A stretch of 5,029 nt of DNA from Syntrophomonadaceae bacterium (GTDB lineage: Bacteria; Bacillota; Syntrophomonadia; Syntrophomonadales; Syntrophomonadaceae). The stretch is taken from positions 1-5,029 of the forward strand of contig JAQUBU010000186.1 in assembly GCA_028686565.1 (NCBI GenBank), given 5' to 3'. The notes beneath the pieces were generated by a model. It was not told where the DNA came from, did not search any database, and was given only the letters and a program-made list of their open reading frames with translations. Shown here piece by piece: positions 1-5,029 of this stretch (within the stretch, counting starts at the first letter, position 1; each line of letters opens with the position of its first letter). The position numbers and the translations under genes were made by a program.

Positions 1-14
1 AGAGGGGTTAGTTA

Positions 15-806
15 ATGGATCTAACGACTCTAATAGGATTACTGGTTGGACTCGGTTCGATTTTAGTGGCATTTATTGAAGAAGGCGGCAAACTGGGAAG
101 CCTGGTAGTTATCAGTGCATTCATTATCGTTGTCGGAGGTACTGTAGGTGCAACGATTATTAGTTTTACCAGTGAAGAATTAAAAAAGGTCCCCTATTTT
201 TTAAAAGTCATATTTACAGATAAAAAAGTTGATTATGGCACAGTCTTGGAATCTTTGGTAGATACTGCAGATAAGGCGAGGAGAGAAGGACTGTTAAGTC
301 TTGAAAGCCAGTTGGGCGAAATTGACAATGAATTTCTTTCCCGGGGCTTACAGCTGGTTATAGACGGAACCGACCCTGAACTTACCCGCAGTATGCTGGA
401 AATGGAAATCGAATCCTATGAAGAACATGAAAAGGTCGGAACCGAGATGTTCATGACCATGGGTGGGTTTGGTCCTACTTTTGGAATCATCGGAACGGTT
501 ATGGGTATGGTAAACGTATTGGGCAATCTTTCCAATCCTGACGATCTGGGACCGGCTATTGCGGTAGCCTTCCTGGCTACTCTTTATGGTATATTTACTG
601 CCAATATGTTTTGGATTCCCTTCGGTACCAAGATTAAGATAAAAACAGCGCGCGAAGTTCTGCTGATGGAATTGATCCTGGAGGGCATACTTTCTATCCA
701 AGCCGGAGAAAATCCCCGGGTTATCAAGGAGAAATTGATGACCTTCCTGCCCGCTGAGGTCAAAGCCAAGGCTATGATAGAAGATAAAGCCAGGATGGGG
801 ATGTGA
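15..806 (+). CDS. motA: Flagellar motor stator protein MotA
   Basis: MotA/TolQ/ExbB-type inner-membrane protein of 263 residues. In the family it surrounds MotB to form the ion-conducting stator that drives flagellar rotation. Four hydrophobic segments are visible at about residues 3-21, 29-51, 151-171 and 180-203. The cytoplasmic loop between segments 2 and 3 carries the family signature ARREGLLSLE (88-97), whose charged residues (R89/R90, E97) lie where the family contacts the rotor protein FliG. Segment 3 contains GGFGPTFGIIGTVMGM with the conserved proline P154, and segment 4 ends in a second conserved proline, P202. The ATG at 15 is supported by AGAGGGG at 1-7, seven nt upstream. The TGA at 804-806 lies 4 nt before motB, so the two form one operon. 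The promoter lies left of the window. The coupling ion (proton or sodium) cannot be read from the sequence. Confidence 0.95.
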   Translation: MDLTTLIGLLVGLGSILVAFIEEGGKLGSLVVISAFIIVVGGTVGATIISFTSEELKKVPYFLKVIFTDKKVDYGTVLESLVDTADKARREGLLSLESQLGEIDNEFLSRGLQLVIDGTDPELTRSMLEMEIESYEEHEKVGTEMFMTMGGFGPTFGIIGTVMGMVNVLGNLSNPDDLGPAIAVAFLATLYGIFTANMFWIPFGTKIKIKTAREVLLMELILEGILSIQAGENPRVIKEKLMTFLPAEVKAKAMIEDKARMGM

Positions 807-810
807 TTGA

Positions 811-1632
811 ATGGCCAAACGCAAGAAGAAAGGCGGCGGGGGTGAAGGCGAAGGCGGGATGGAACGCTGGCTGATTAGTTATGCCGATTTTATTACCCTG
901 TTAATGGTGTTTTTTGTTGTTATGTATGCCATGAGCAAGGTTGATGTGCAGAAATATTCAGCCATGGCCAACTCACTTAGTTTGGTTTTGTCAGGACAAT
1001 CACTGACAACCATGGATTCCCCGGGGCCATCTATGATACAGGGTACATCCGGGCAGGCGACCCCGGCTCCATCTGGAAGTGCAGCGGAGAACCAGAGACA
1101 AATGGATGAAGTTAAAGAATTGATAGAAGAGTTCATTAGAACCGCTGACATGCAAGCTGCTGATGCCGCGAAGACCGGAAATACAGCAGCTACCAGGCTG
1201 AGTGAAAATATTATTGTCTATGAGCAGGAACGGGGACTGGTAATAAGTTTCAAAGATACTATGCTGTTTCCCAGCGGTTCAGACCAGTTAACTGCCCAGG
1301 CCCAGCAAATAATTACCGAGCTGGGAACGACGCTGCTAAAGCTGCCCAACTATATACGGGTGGAAGGCCACACCGACAATCGTCCCATAAACACCGTGAA
1401 GTTTCCTTCCAATTGGGAGCTTTCAGCTTTGCGAGCCAGCAATGTAGTTCATGTTCTGCGGGAAGATTCGGGAGTACCTGCTGATCGTTTGTCTATAATA
1501 GGTTATGGAGAATACAGGCCCCTGGTCAGCAATGATAGTGAAATAGGCCGCGCGATGAACCGGCGCGTTGATATTGTAATATTAAAGAAAAAATATGATT
1601 ATTTCGAGCCTCCACGGGCTCCGAATCTATAG
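811..1632 (+). CDS. motB: Flagellar motor stator protein MotB (OmpA-type peptidoglycan-binding domain)
   Basis: Stator partner of MotA, 273 residues. Its single transmembrane helix carries ions and its periplasmic-side domain anchors the stator to peptidoglycan. A basic, glycine-rich N-terminus (residues 1-16, lysines then a G/E run) precedes MERWLISYADFITLL. D26 in YAD corresponds to the essential ion-carrying aspartate of the family, and the helix spans about 21-40. Residues 62-130 form a Ser/Pro/Thr/Ala-rich and then helical linker. The OmpA-like domain covers about 139-258, with RGLVISFKDTMLFPSGS, VEGHTDNRPI (184-193), NWELSALRAS (201-210), IIGYGEYRP and the closing GRAMNRRVDIVIL (246-258). 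The start is the ATG 4 nt after the motA stop, with a G-rich, weak ribosome site around 794-800 inside the motA end, which points to translational coupling. The helix shows F27 directly after D26; I draw no ion-specificity conclusion from that. Confidence 0.95.
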   Translation: MAKRKKKGGGGEGEGGMERWLISYADFITLLMVFFVVMYAMSKVDVQKYSAMANSLSLVLSGQSLTTMDSPGPSMIQGTSGQATPAPSGSAAENQRQMDEVKELIEEFIRTADMQAADAAKTGNTAATRLSENIIVYEQERGLVISFKDTMLFPSGSDQLTAQAQQIITELGTTLLKLPNYIRVEGHTDNRPINTVKFPSNWELSALRASNVVHVLREDSGVPADRLSIIGYGEYRPLVSNDSEIGRAMNRRVDIVILKKKYDYFEPPRAPNL

Positions 1633-1637
1633 AGCAA

Positions 1638-1654
1638 GCTACCTCGCGAGTAGC
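1638..1654 (+). other. Short hairpin directly after motB
   Basis: GCTAC (1638-1642) and GTAGC (1650-1654) are inverted around CTCGCGA, and the inner CTCGCGAG is itself self-complementary. It begins 6 nt after the motB TAG. There is no T-tract behind it, so it is not a classical intrinsic terminator. It could stabilise the 3' end of the motAB message. The structure is seen in the sequence; any role is inferred. Confidence 0.35.
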
Positions 1655-1696
1655 GTAAGGCGTAGTCTGCCCGTATATTCTGTCTACATAATAAGC

Positions 1697-1752
1697 GACA
1701 TGATAGGTGACATAAACGCGACATAGTAGGGGACATATATAATTGGGGACAT
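1697..1752 (+). repeat. Phased GACAT direct repeats (five copies)
   Basis: GACAT occurs at 1697-1701, 1709-1713, 1720-1724, 1732-1736 and 1748-1752, so starts are spaced 12, 11, 12 and 16 nt. The first four sit in degenerate units of about 12 nt resembling G(C/T/G)GACATARTAG. The last copy is part of the left arm of the palindrome at 1745-1774. The spacing is close to one DNA helical turn, so the copies would face the same side of the helix; this could be a protein-binding array or decayed tandem repeats. The region is non-coding, between motB and the PAAR-like gene. No function is established. Confidence 0.5.
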
Positions 1753-1781
1753 TCCCCTGCAGGGGTGTGTCCCCTTTCCTT
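1745..1781 (+). terminator. GC-rich nested palindrome; possible terminator of motAB or REP-like element
   Basis: The outer arms GGGGACA (1745-1751) and TGTCCCC (1768-1774) pair perfectly over 7 bp. A T-G wobble and one T-T mismatch follow. The inner arms CCCC (1754-1757) and GGGG (1762-1765) then close on a TGCA loop. The structure is followed by TTTCCTT (1775-1781), a short, imperfect T-tract. It lies 113 nt after motB and 46 nt before the PAAR-like start, in the right place to end motAB transcription. The near-perfect symmetry with GGGGACA/TGTCCCC ends also resembles dispersed REP-type palindromes. The stem is certain; the choice between terminator and repeat element is open. Confidence 0.5.
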
Positions 1782-1805
1782 AACCGTAGTGTTTCCATAC
1801 ATTAA

Positions 1806-1813
1806 AAGGGGGA
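1806..1813 (+). promoter_or_regulatory. Ribosome binding site that decides the PAAR-like start
   Basis: The purine run AAGGGGGA ends 6 nt before the GTG at 1820 but only 3 nt before the in-frame TTG at 1817. The spacing favours GTG 1820 as the true start, which removes one residue from the longest reading. Confidence 0.6.
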
Positions 1814-1819
1814 ATATTG

Positions 1820-2209
1820 GTGGGTAATCAGGTATGTAATGGTGCGATGATGCAATGCAGCTTTGGGGTTGCACCCTCGACTCTGACGGTGCTTCCGGTG
1901 AACCGCGTGATGGTTTCGAATATGCCCGCAGCCAATATCATGGATAACGTAGCTTTTGTGAATATATTACCCTTTGGCATGTGCAACTCCCTGGCCAACC
2001 CCGCAGTTGCTTCGGCAACTTCAGCAGCTATGGGGGTACTAACTCCAATGCCCTGTACTCCTGTTACACCTGCTCCCTGGGCACCGGGCTCGCCGCAGGT
2101 GCTAATTGCCAATATGCCTGCTCTTAATAACAGTTCCAAATTGATGTGCGCCTACGGGGGTGTTATTCAAATTACCATGCCCGGACAGATGCAAACTCAG
2201 GTACCATAG
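1820..2209 (+). CDS. PAAR-like protein, DUF4280 family (contractile-system spike tip candidate)
   Basis: A small protein of 129 residues from GTG 1820, matching the DUF4280 PAAR-like family along its whole length. Features seen: VCNGAMMQCSFGVAPS (5-20), PAANIMDN (36-43), NILPFGMC (48-55), NPAVASATSAA, LTPMPCTPVTPAPWAPG (74-90), NMPALNNSSKLMCAYGG (98-114) and a terminal ITMPGQ. Cysteines lie at 6, 13, 55, 79 and 110. The repeated small hydrophobic, proline- and glycine-rich strands fit the conical beta-fold that PAAR proteins use to sharpen the spike of contractile injection systems, sometimes carrying effectors. No signal peptide or membrane segment is visible, as expected for a cytoplasmically assembled part. 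It stands alone between a non-coding gap and a convergent lipoprotein gene; a tail sheath gene lies about 1.65 kb downstream on the same strand. Family assignment is firm; membership of the same machine as the sheath is inferred. Confidence 0.88.
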   Translation: MGNQVCNGAMMQCSFGVAPSTLTVLPVNRVMVSNMPAANIMDNVAFVNILPFGMCNSLANPAVASATSAAMGVLTPMPCTPVTPAPWAPGSPQVLIANMPALNNSSKLMCAYGGVIQITMPGQMQTQVP

Positions 2210-2231
2210 CCGTAAGACGGGATTATTTTTT
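2210..2231 (+). terminator. Weak intrinsic terminator candidate for the PAAR-like gene
   Basis: CCGT (2210-2213) and ACGG (2217-2220) form a 4-bp stem with an AAG loop immediately after the TAG stop. A short spacer and TTTTTT at 2226-2231 follow. The T-tract lies inside the last codons of the convergent lipoprotein gene. The stem is short, so termination may be inefficient and the convergent transcripts may overlap. Confidence 0.35.
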
Positions 2232-3290
2232 CGGGGTAGTTTTCAGCAAGGCTTCCTCAACTTTTATGGCTATTGCTTCAGGAACCCACTCTTTCCACAC
2301 ATCTGGATATTGCTGCAGGAAGTATAAAGCCGCTGCATCTTTATCATCATCATGCTCTGCCAGATAGCGGAGCACCGTTTCATTTTGTTCCAAATTAGTC
2401 TTATATTTCGACAAAAAGTCAACCAACTCAGGAGCTTTGTCCAGCAATTTACGGCTAACGGTGATTGCAACCTCAGTCTCCGGATAGGCACAGGCTTGAT
2501 TGCGTTCCCATTGATACTGGTTAAAAGCCGGTTCCTTCAGCAGGGTCATTTTATATTTAGCAGTAATAAGGGGGCTAAAACCATAGCCAACCCAGGGTTG
2601 GGCCTTTTCATAAGCTTTGGCCAGTGAACTGTCCAATTCTTTATCAGAGCCAGTGGTTTGCAGGACAAAATTACCGGAGAGCTTGTAGGCGTTAAACTTG
2701 GACAGATTAATGGGATGGGAGTTCCAAGCAGGAGGACTGTTATAAATGATTCCTTTGGGGGCAGCAGCAAAATCTGCGAAAAGTTTGGCATAGCGATTTA
2801 AATCCTGGACAGATTTCAAGTTTGGAGCTGCCGGCTCGATTCCTCTCTCCACATCACCCTCAACCAGATAAGTCGGAACATACCATCCTTGTTCTGCACC
2901 TGTATAGTTGATTCCCACCATGCGGACCGAATTGTTTTTGTAGATGCTTTCCCAAACAGCTTGATTATTTCCAGACCATACCTCCATGATAACATCCAAA
3001 TCACTATGGCTTAAAGCCTGCCAGGTAAGTTTAGTTTCCCCGCTCAAGTATTTTACTGGATAGCCATATCCGTTTTTGATTATCAGTCCTGCAATACGAT
3101 TATGAATTTGAATGCTGTCCCAACTGTCGTCAGCAAAAATAATCGGGGAATCGGATTTCTGCGAATTAGCGGGAATTTTGTCGTTTTCATTGCCACGGCT
3201 GCATGCAGACAGGCAAAATAGACATACAATGAGGAGAAATAGAGTTCCGATACGGTAATTACTATGCAAAAATTTTTTATATTTATTCAT
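2223..3290 (-). CDS. Glycine betaine/choline-type ABC transporter substrate-binding lipoprotein (OpuAC/ProX family)
   Basis: A 355-residue precursor that binds a quaternary-ammonium osmoprotectant, or a related compound, at the outer face of the membrane for an ABC importer. The N-terminus is a lipoprotein signal: basic residues, a hydrophobic stretch (14-27) and lipobox LSAC with the lipidated cysteine at C30. The mature domain shows OpuAC family blocks: FADDSWDSIQIHNRIAG (52-68), DLDVIMEVWSGNNQ (98-110), GWYVPTYLVEGDVERGI (135-151), PPAWNS, then CAYPETEVAITV (267-278) and a late WKEWV (332-336). Tryptophans at 57, 105, 136, 189 and 233 are candidates for the aromatic cage such proteins use. 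The ATG at 3290 is chosen over an in-frame ATG at 3347 because it has AGGAGAG at the right distance and gives a proper signal peptide. No permease or ATPase gene is adjacent, and the gene converges on the PAAR-like gene, so here it is an orphan binding protein. The exact ligand is unknown. Confidence 0.9.
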   Translation of the reverse strand: MNKYKKFLHSNYRIGTLFLLIVCLFCLSACSRGNENDKIPANSQKSDSPIIFADDSWDSIQIHNRIAGLIIKNGYGYPVKYLSGETKLTWQALSHSDLDVIMEVWSGNNQAVWESIYKNNSVRMVGINYTGAEQGWYVPTYLVEGDVERGIEPAAPNLKSVQDLNRYAKLFADFAAAPKGIIYNSPPAWNSHPINLSKFNAYKLSGNFVLQTTGSDKELDSSLAKAYEKAQPWVGYGFSPLITAKYKMTLLKEPAFNQYQWERNQACAYPETEVAITVSRKLLDKAPELVDFLSKYKTNLEQNETVLRYLAEHDDDKDAAALYFLQQYPDVWKEWVPEAIAIKVEEALLKTTPKK

Positions 3291-3295
3291 ATACT

Positions 3296-3302
3296 CTCTC
3301 CT
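3296..3302 (-). promoter_or_regulatory. Ribosome binding site fixing the lipoprotein gene start
   Basis: AGGAGAG, read on the minus strand, lies 5 nt upstream of the ATG at 3290. It supports that start over the upstream in-frame ATG at 3347. Confidence 0.75.
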
Positions 3303-3366
3303 AACCAAGTTAAACCGAAGCACCTCTTTAGCAGACATAAATGGCAAAATATCAGGATATAGCCAT

Positions 3367-3455
3367 ATATTTGCAGATCATAAAGATAGTATTCCGATAG
3401 CCTATTACACTAAAGGGTATCATTCTGTAAATAACGATATATTTCCTGCAAATAT
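3367..3455. repeat. Inverted repeat flanking the lipoprotein promoter
   Basis: ATATTTGCAG at 3367-3376 and its exact reverse complement CTGCAAATAT at 3446-3455 are separated by 69 nt, which contain the candidate promoter at 3404-3431. Such paired, outward-placed half-sites could be bound by a regulator that loops the DNA. Chance is not excluded in AT-rich DNA. Confidence 0.4.
3404..3431 (-). promoter_or_regulatory. Candidate sigma-A-type promoter for the substrate-binding lipoprotein
   Basis: On the minus strand, TTTACA (3431-3426, one mismatch to TTGACA) is followed after 16 nt by TGTAAT (3409-3404, one mismatch to TATAAT). Transcription would start near 3397, giving a leader of about 105 nt before the ATG. 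This is the best-matching promoter in the gap; it is assigned by pattern only. Confidence 0.45.
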
Positions 3456-3526
3456 GTCGATGACTTTTGTTTTATTTTATAAAAAATATGGTAACATATA
3501 AAGAAAATTGTGAAACATTGAAAAAA

Positions 3527-3593
3527 ATAGTATGTATTAAAGTACATGAGTTCAGCATTTAATAATGTAGTATAAAATTTAAATTCATACTAT
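3527..3593. repeat. 8-bp inverted repeat upstream of the small protein and sheath genes
   Basis: ATAGTATG (3527-3534) is matched by CATACTAT (3586-3593), with 51 AT-rich nt between. Inside lies a second weak pair, TATTAAA (3535-3541) and TTTAATA (3558-3564). The right arm ends 47 nt before the TTG start of the small protein. It could be an operator pair or a leader-RNA fold, but low sequence complexity makes chance matches likely. Confidence 0.3.
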
Positions 3594-3625
3594 CCGCTAA
3601 CTCCGCCAAATGGTTATTAAGCCCG

Positions 3626-3637
3626 AAAGGGAGGTGA
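3626..3637 (+). promoter_or_regulatory. Very strong ribosome binding site for the 61-residue protein
   Basis: AAAGGGAGGTGA is nearly a full match to the 16S anti-Shine-Dalgarno. Its GGAGG core lies 6 nt before the TTG at 3641. It is the main reason to accept the small frame as a real gene and to accept the TTG start. Confidence 0.7.
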
Positions 3638-3640
3638 ACA

Positions 3641-3826
3641 TTGAGATCAACCAGAGAGATTAGGAAATCAACTCTCTTTCCGGAGGACCACAATGATAAC
3701 CATAAATTAGCAAGTTATCTGGGCCATACATATATATTAAACCCGTTTCCCGGATACCTGAATTTTACCAAGAAAATAATAGAAGGGAGGGAACTGGTTT
3801 CTGATTCCTATAGAGAAATCCAATAA
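3641..3826 (+). CDS. Hypothetical 61-residue protein preceding the tail sheath
   Basis: I do not recognise this protein. It starts with TTG behind a near-consensus ribosome site and ends with TAA at 3824-3826, 37 nt before the proposed sheath start. The N-terminal third is charged and basic (RSTREIRKS), the middle is aromatic and proline-containing (YLGHTYILNPFPGYLNF, about residues 26-42), and the end is charged (RELVSDSYREIQ). No signal peptide, membrane helix, cysteine or zinc motif is seen. Its place directly ahead of the sheath suggests an operon leader gene, perhaps a small regulator or assembly factor, or a leader that couples translation to the sheath. It is less likely to be a remnant of a larger gene. 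The reading frame and start are supported; function is unknown. Confidence 0.6.
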   Translation: MRSTREIRKSTLFPEDHNDNHKLASYLGHTYILNPFPGYLNFTKKIIEGRELVSDSYREIQ

Positions 3827-3863
3827 ATGAGTGCTCTATAAGAATTTCAGCGACTGGAAACGA

Positions 3864-5029
3864 ATGCCGGAGTATTTATCACCAGGAGTTTATGTTGAAG
3901 AATTTGAAAGCGGTGGAAAACCCATGGAGGGGGTCAGTACTAGTACTGCTGGTTTCATTGGTTTAGCAGAAAGAGGTGCGGTTGAGGGATTACCCGAACT
4001 AGTGACCAATTTCGGCGATTTCCAGAGAATATTTGGCAGCTATCTTTCGGAAAATGCCTTTGGCGAATATCGTTACCTGGCCTATGCCGTAGAACACTTC
4101 TTTATCAATGGCGGCGGAAAGTGTTATGTCATGAGGGTGGCACCACCCGATGCCCGCGAAGCCAAAAATTTTACCGAAGCTGATCAAAACGATTTAATAC
4201 TTAAAATCTCAGCCCGCAATCCGGGTACGTGGGGAGAAAAAGTCAGAATACTATTGGTTCCTTCCAGTAAAGCCAAGACCCAGATTTATGAAGCAAATGG
4301 CGAAAGTTACAAGGTTAAGAACAATGCGGGCTTTTTCCCTGGAGATATTGTAGCTTTTGATGATGGCGAAAACAAGCAGTTTTGCCGGGTGATTAAATCA
4401 CAGGATAATGAGATTGTGCTGGATCAGGAAATTTCTGGTGACGTAGTAGATGCCCAGTTACTACCGACCAAAGTGCTGACAACCTGTGAATTTTCGATTC
4501 AGGTATTTTATGGTGGTGAAACGGAAATCTATGAAAAGATTTCCCTGAATGTATCAGCACCCAACTATATAGAGAAGAAGCTTGCCCGTTCCAGCTTAAT
4601 AACTGTTGAACACAATCGGAGTGTTGAAAGTGATAAAGCGGTGGCACCATTTGATTTTCTGGCCGGAGAGAGTGCAGGGCAGGAACAATATTGGATAAGC
4701 CTGTCAGGCGGAAGTGACGGATCTGTCAGCAGTGTAAGCCCCGCTGATTTTATGGGAGAAGACAGAGGACCTGGCAAGAGAACCGGTATACAAGCTTTTA
4801 TAGACAATGACGAAGTCAGTATAATGGCGATCCCGGGTGTAACTGATCCCAATGTACAGCTTTCCCTGGTTGCGCATTGTGAAAATTTGAAGAGTCGTTT
4901 TGCAGTTTTGGATATCCCGCAGGAAAAGAAGAAAGTTGCTGATGTGCAAACTCATCGCAATATCTTTGATTCTGATTATGCCGCATTGTACCATCCATGG
5001 CTGCAGGTATTTGATCCCCTCGACAAACG
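3864..5029 (+). CDS. Contractile tail sheath protein, 5' part (runs off the window)
   Basis: The first 388 residues of a phage-type tail sheath subunit; no stop occurs before the right edge. Sheath subunits stack around the inner tube and contract to drive it through a target envelope. The start MPEYLSPGVYVEEFESG, then KPMEGVSTSTAGFIGLAERG, is the classic sheath N-terminus (the linker arm between subunits). LVTNFGDFQRIFG (46-58) and AVEHFFINGGGKCYVMRVA (75-93) follow. RNPGTWGEKVRI precedes an insertion of about 70 residues (137-206). NYIEKKLARSSLITV (234-248), LSGGSDG (280-286), IPGVTDP (323-329) and RFAVLDIP belong to the conserved core. The C-terminal sheath domain is beyond the window. ATG 3864 is chosen because it gives the typical MPxYLSPGVYVEE start; its ribosome site is weak (GGAAA, 3856-3860). 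An in-frame GTG at 3831 would add 11 residues. Sheath identity is firm; eCIS versus prophage or tailocin is inferred. Confidence 0.93.
   Translation, partial: MPEYLSPGVYVEEFESGGKPMEGVSTSTAGFIGLAERGAVEGLPELVTNFGDFQRIFGSYLSENAFGEYRYLAYAVEHFFINGGGKCYVMRVAPPDAREAKNFTEADQNDLILKISARNPGTWGEKVRILLVPSSKAKTQIYEANGESYKVKNNAGFFPGDIVAFDDGENKQFCRVIKSQDNEIVLDQEISGDVVDAQLLPTKVLTTCEFSIQVFYGGETEIYEKISLNVSAPNYIEKKLARSSLITVEHNRSVESDKAVAPFDFLAGESAGQEQYWISLSGGSDGSVSSVSPADFMGEDRGPGKRTGIQAFIDNDEVSIMAIPGVTDPNVQLSLVAHCENLKSRFAVLDIPQEKKKVADVQTHRNIFDSDYAALYHPWLQVFDPLDK

Larger units (their letters stand above)
3291..3640. other. AT-rich divergent intergenic region without genes
   Basis: This 350-nt stretch separates the minus-strand lipoprotein gene from the plus-strand small protein and sheath genes. 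I see no credible coding frame in it. It holds a probable minus-strand promoter (3404-3431), a 10-bp inverted repeat with far-separated arms (3367-3376 and 3446-3455), and an 8-bp inverted repeat (3527-3534 and 3586-3593). The right half, about 3465-3590, is strikingly AT-rich. No plus-strand promoter with both a good -35 and a good -10 is visible. The nearest -10-like box is TATAAA at 3571-3576, without a convincing -35. Control of the sheath operon may therefore need an activator or an alternative sigma factor. Confidence 0.6.

Noticed and set aside
348..824. 158-residue frame on the minus strand
   Set aside because: It lies antisense to motA, has no ribosome site or family resemblance, and is fully explained by the strong MotA frame.
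1738..1743. Perfect TATAAT as a promoter for the PAAR-like gene
   Set aside because: No fitting -35 lies 16-18 nt upstream, and transcription would begin inside the palindrome at 1745-1774. It may still be used with an activator, but I do not call it.
1697..1752. CRISPR array from the GACAT repeats
   Set aside because: Repeats are 5 nt and intervals about 12 nt, far too short for CRISPR repeats and spacers, and no cas gene is present.
2146..2367. 73-residue plus-strand frame across the PAAR-like/lipoprotein junction
   Set aside because: It overlaps the ends of two well-supported genes in other frames, without a ribosome site or recognisable motif.
2223..3347. Longer lipoprotein reading from the ATG at 3347
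   Set aside because: The extra 19 residues would sit ahead of a clean lipoprotein signal peptide, and the internal ATG at 3290 has a good ribosome site.
3831..3866. GTG at 3831 as the sheath start
   Set aside because: It has no better ribosome site than ATG 3864 and would add 11 residues ahead of the typical sheath N-terminus MPxYLSPGVYVEE.
3999..4998. Several minus-strand frames of 60-96 residues across the sheath gene
   Set aside because: They overlap one another antisense to a convincing sheath reading frame and show no recognisable protein motifs.
3641..5029. Frameshifted single gene joining the 61-residue frame to the sheath
   Set aside because: The sheath has a complete, typical N-terminus of its own, and the small frame has its own stop and strong start signal.

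Overview
The window reads as chromosomal DNA from a Gram-positive, probably clostridial (Firmicutes), bacterium. Evidence: strong purine-rich Shine-Dalgarno sites, TTG/GTG starts next to good ribosome sites, a lipobox-type lipoprotein solute-binding protein, and a clostridial-looking MotA/MotB pair. Base composition is moderate in the genes and clearly AT-rich in the larger intergenic gap. Genus cannot be decided from the sequence; a Syntrophomonas/Desulfotomaculum-type organism is only an impression.

Layout. (1) 15-1632, plus strand: motA and motB, the two stator subunits of the flagellar motor, 4 nt apart and surely co-transcribed. (2) 1633-1819: a non-coding gap with a short hairpin just after motB, five copies of GACAT mostly 11-12 nt apart, and a 30-nt GC-rich nested palindrome that may be a terminator or a REP-like element. 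(3) 1820-2209, plus: a small PAAR-like protein of the DUF4280 family, the type that caps the spike of contractile injection machines. (4) 2223-3290, minus: a lipoprotein of the OpuAC/ProX glycine-betaine-binding family, convergent with the PAAR-like gene and with no transporter partners beside it. (5) 3291-3640: a 350-nt AT-rich divergent intergenic region holding a plausible promoter for the lipoprotein gene and two inverted repeats. (6) 3641-3826, plus: a 61-residue protein of unknown function with a near-perfect Shine-Dalgarno and a TTG start. (7) 3864 to the right edge, plus: the first 388 residues of a contractile phage-type tail sheath protein, truncated by the window end.

How it fits together. 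A DUF4280 PAAR-like tip protein and a contractile sheath within about 2 kb suggest the left edge of a contractile injection system (eCIS-like, or a tailocin-like relative) inserted next to the motility genes. The tube, baseplate, spike, AAA+ ATPase and effectors would be expected to the right of the window. The osmoprotectant-binding lipoprotein between tip and sheath is either an unrelated passenger or an unusual surface component. No capsid, portal, terminase or integrase gene is seen here, but the window is too short to exclude a prophage.
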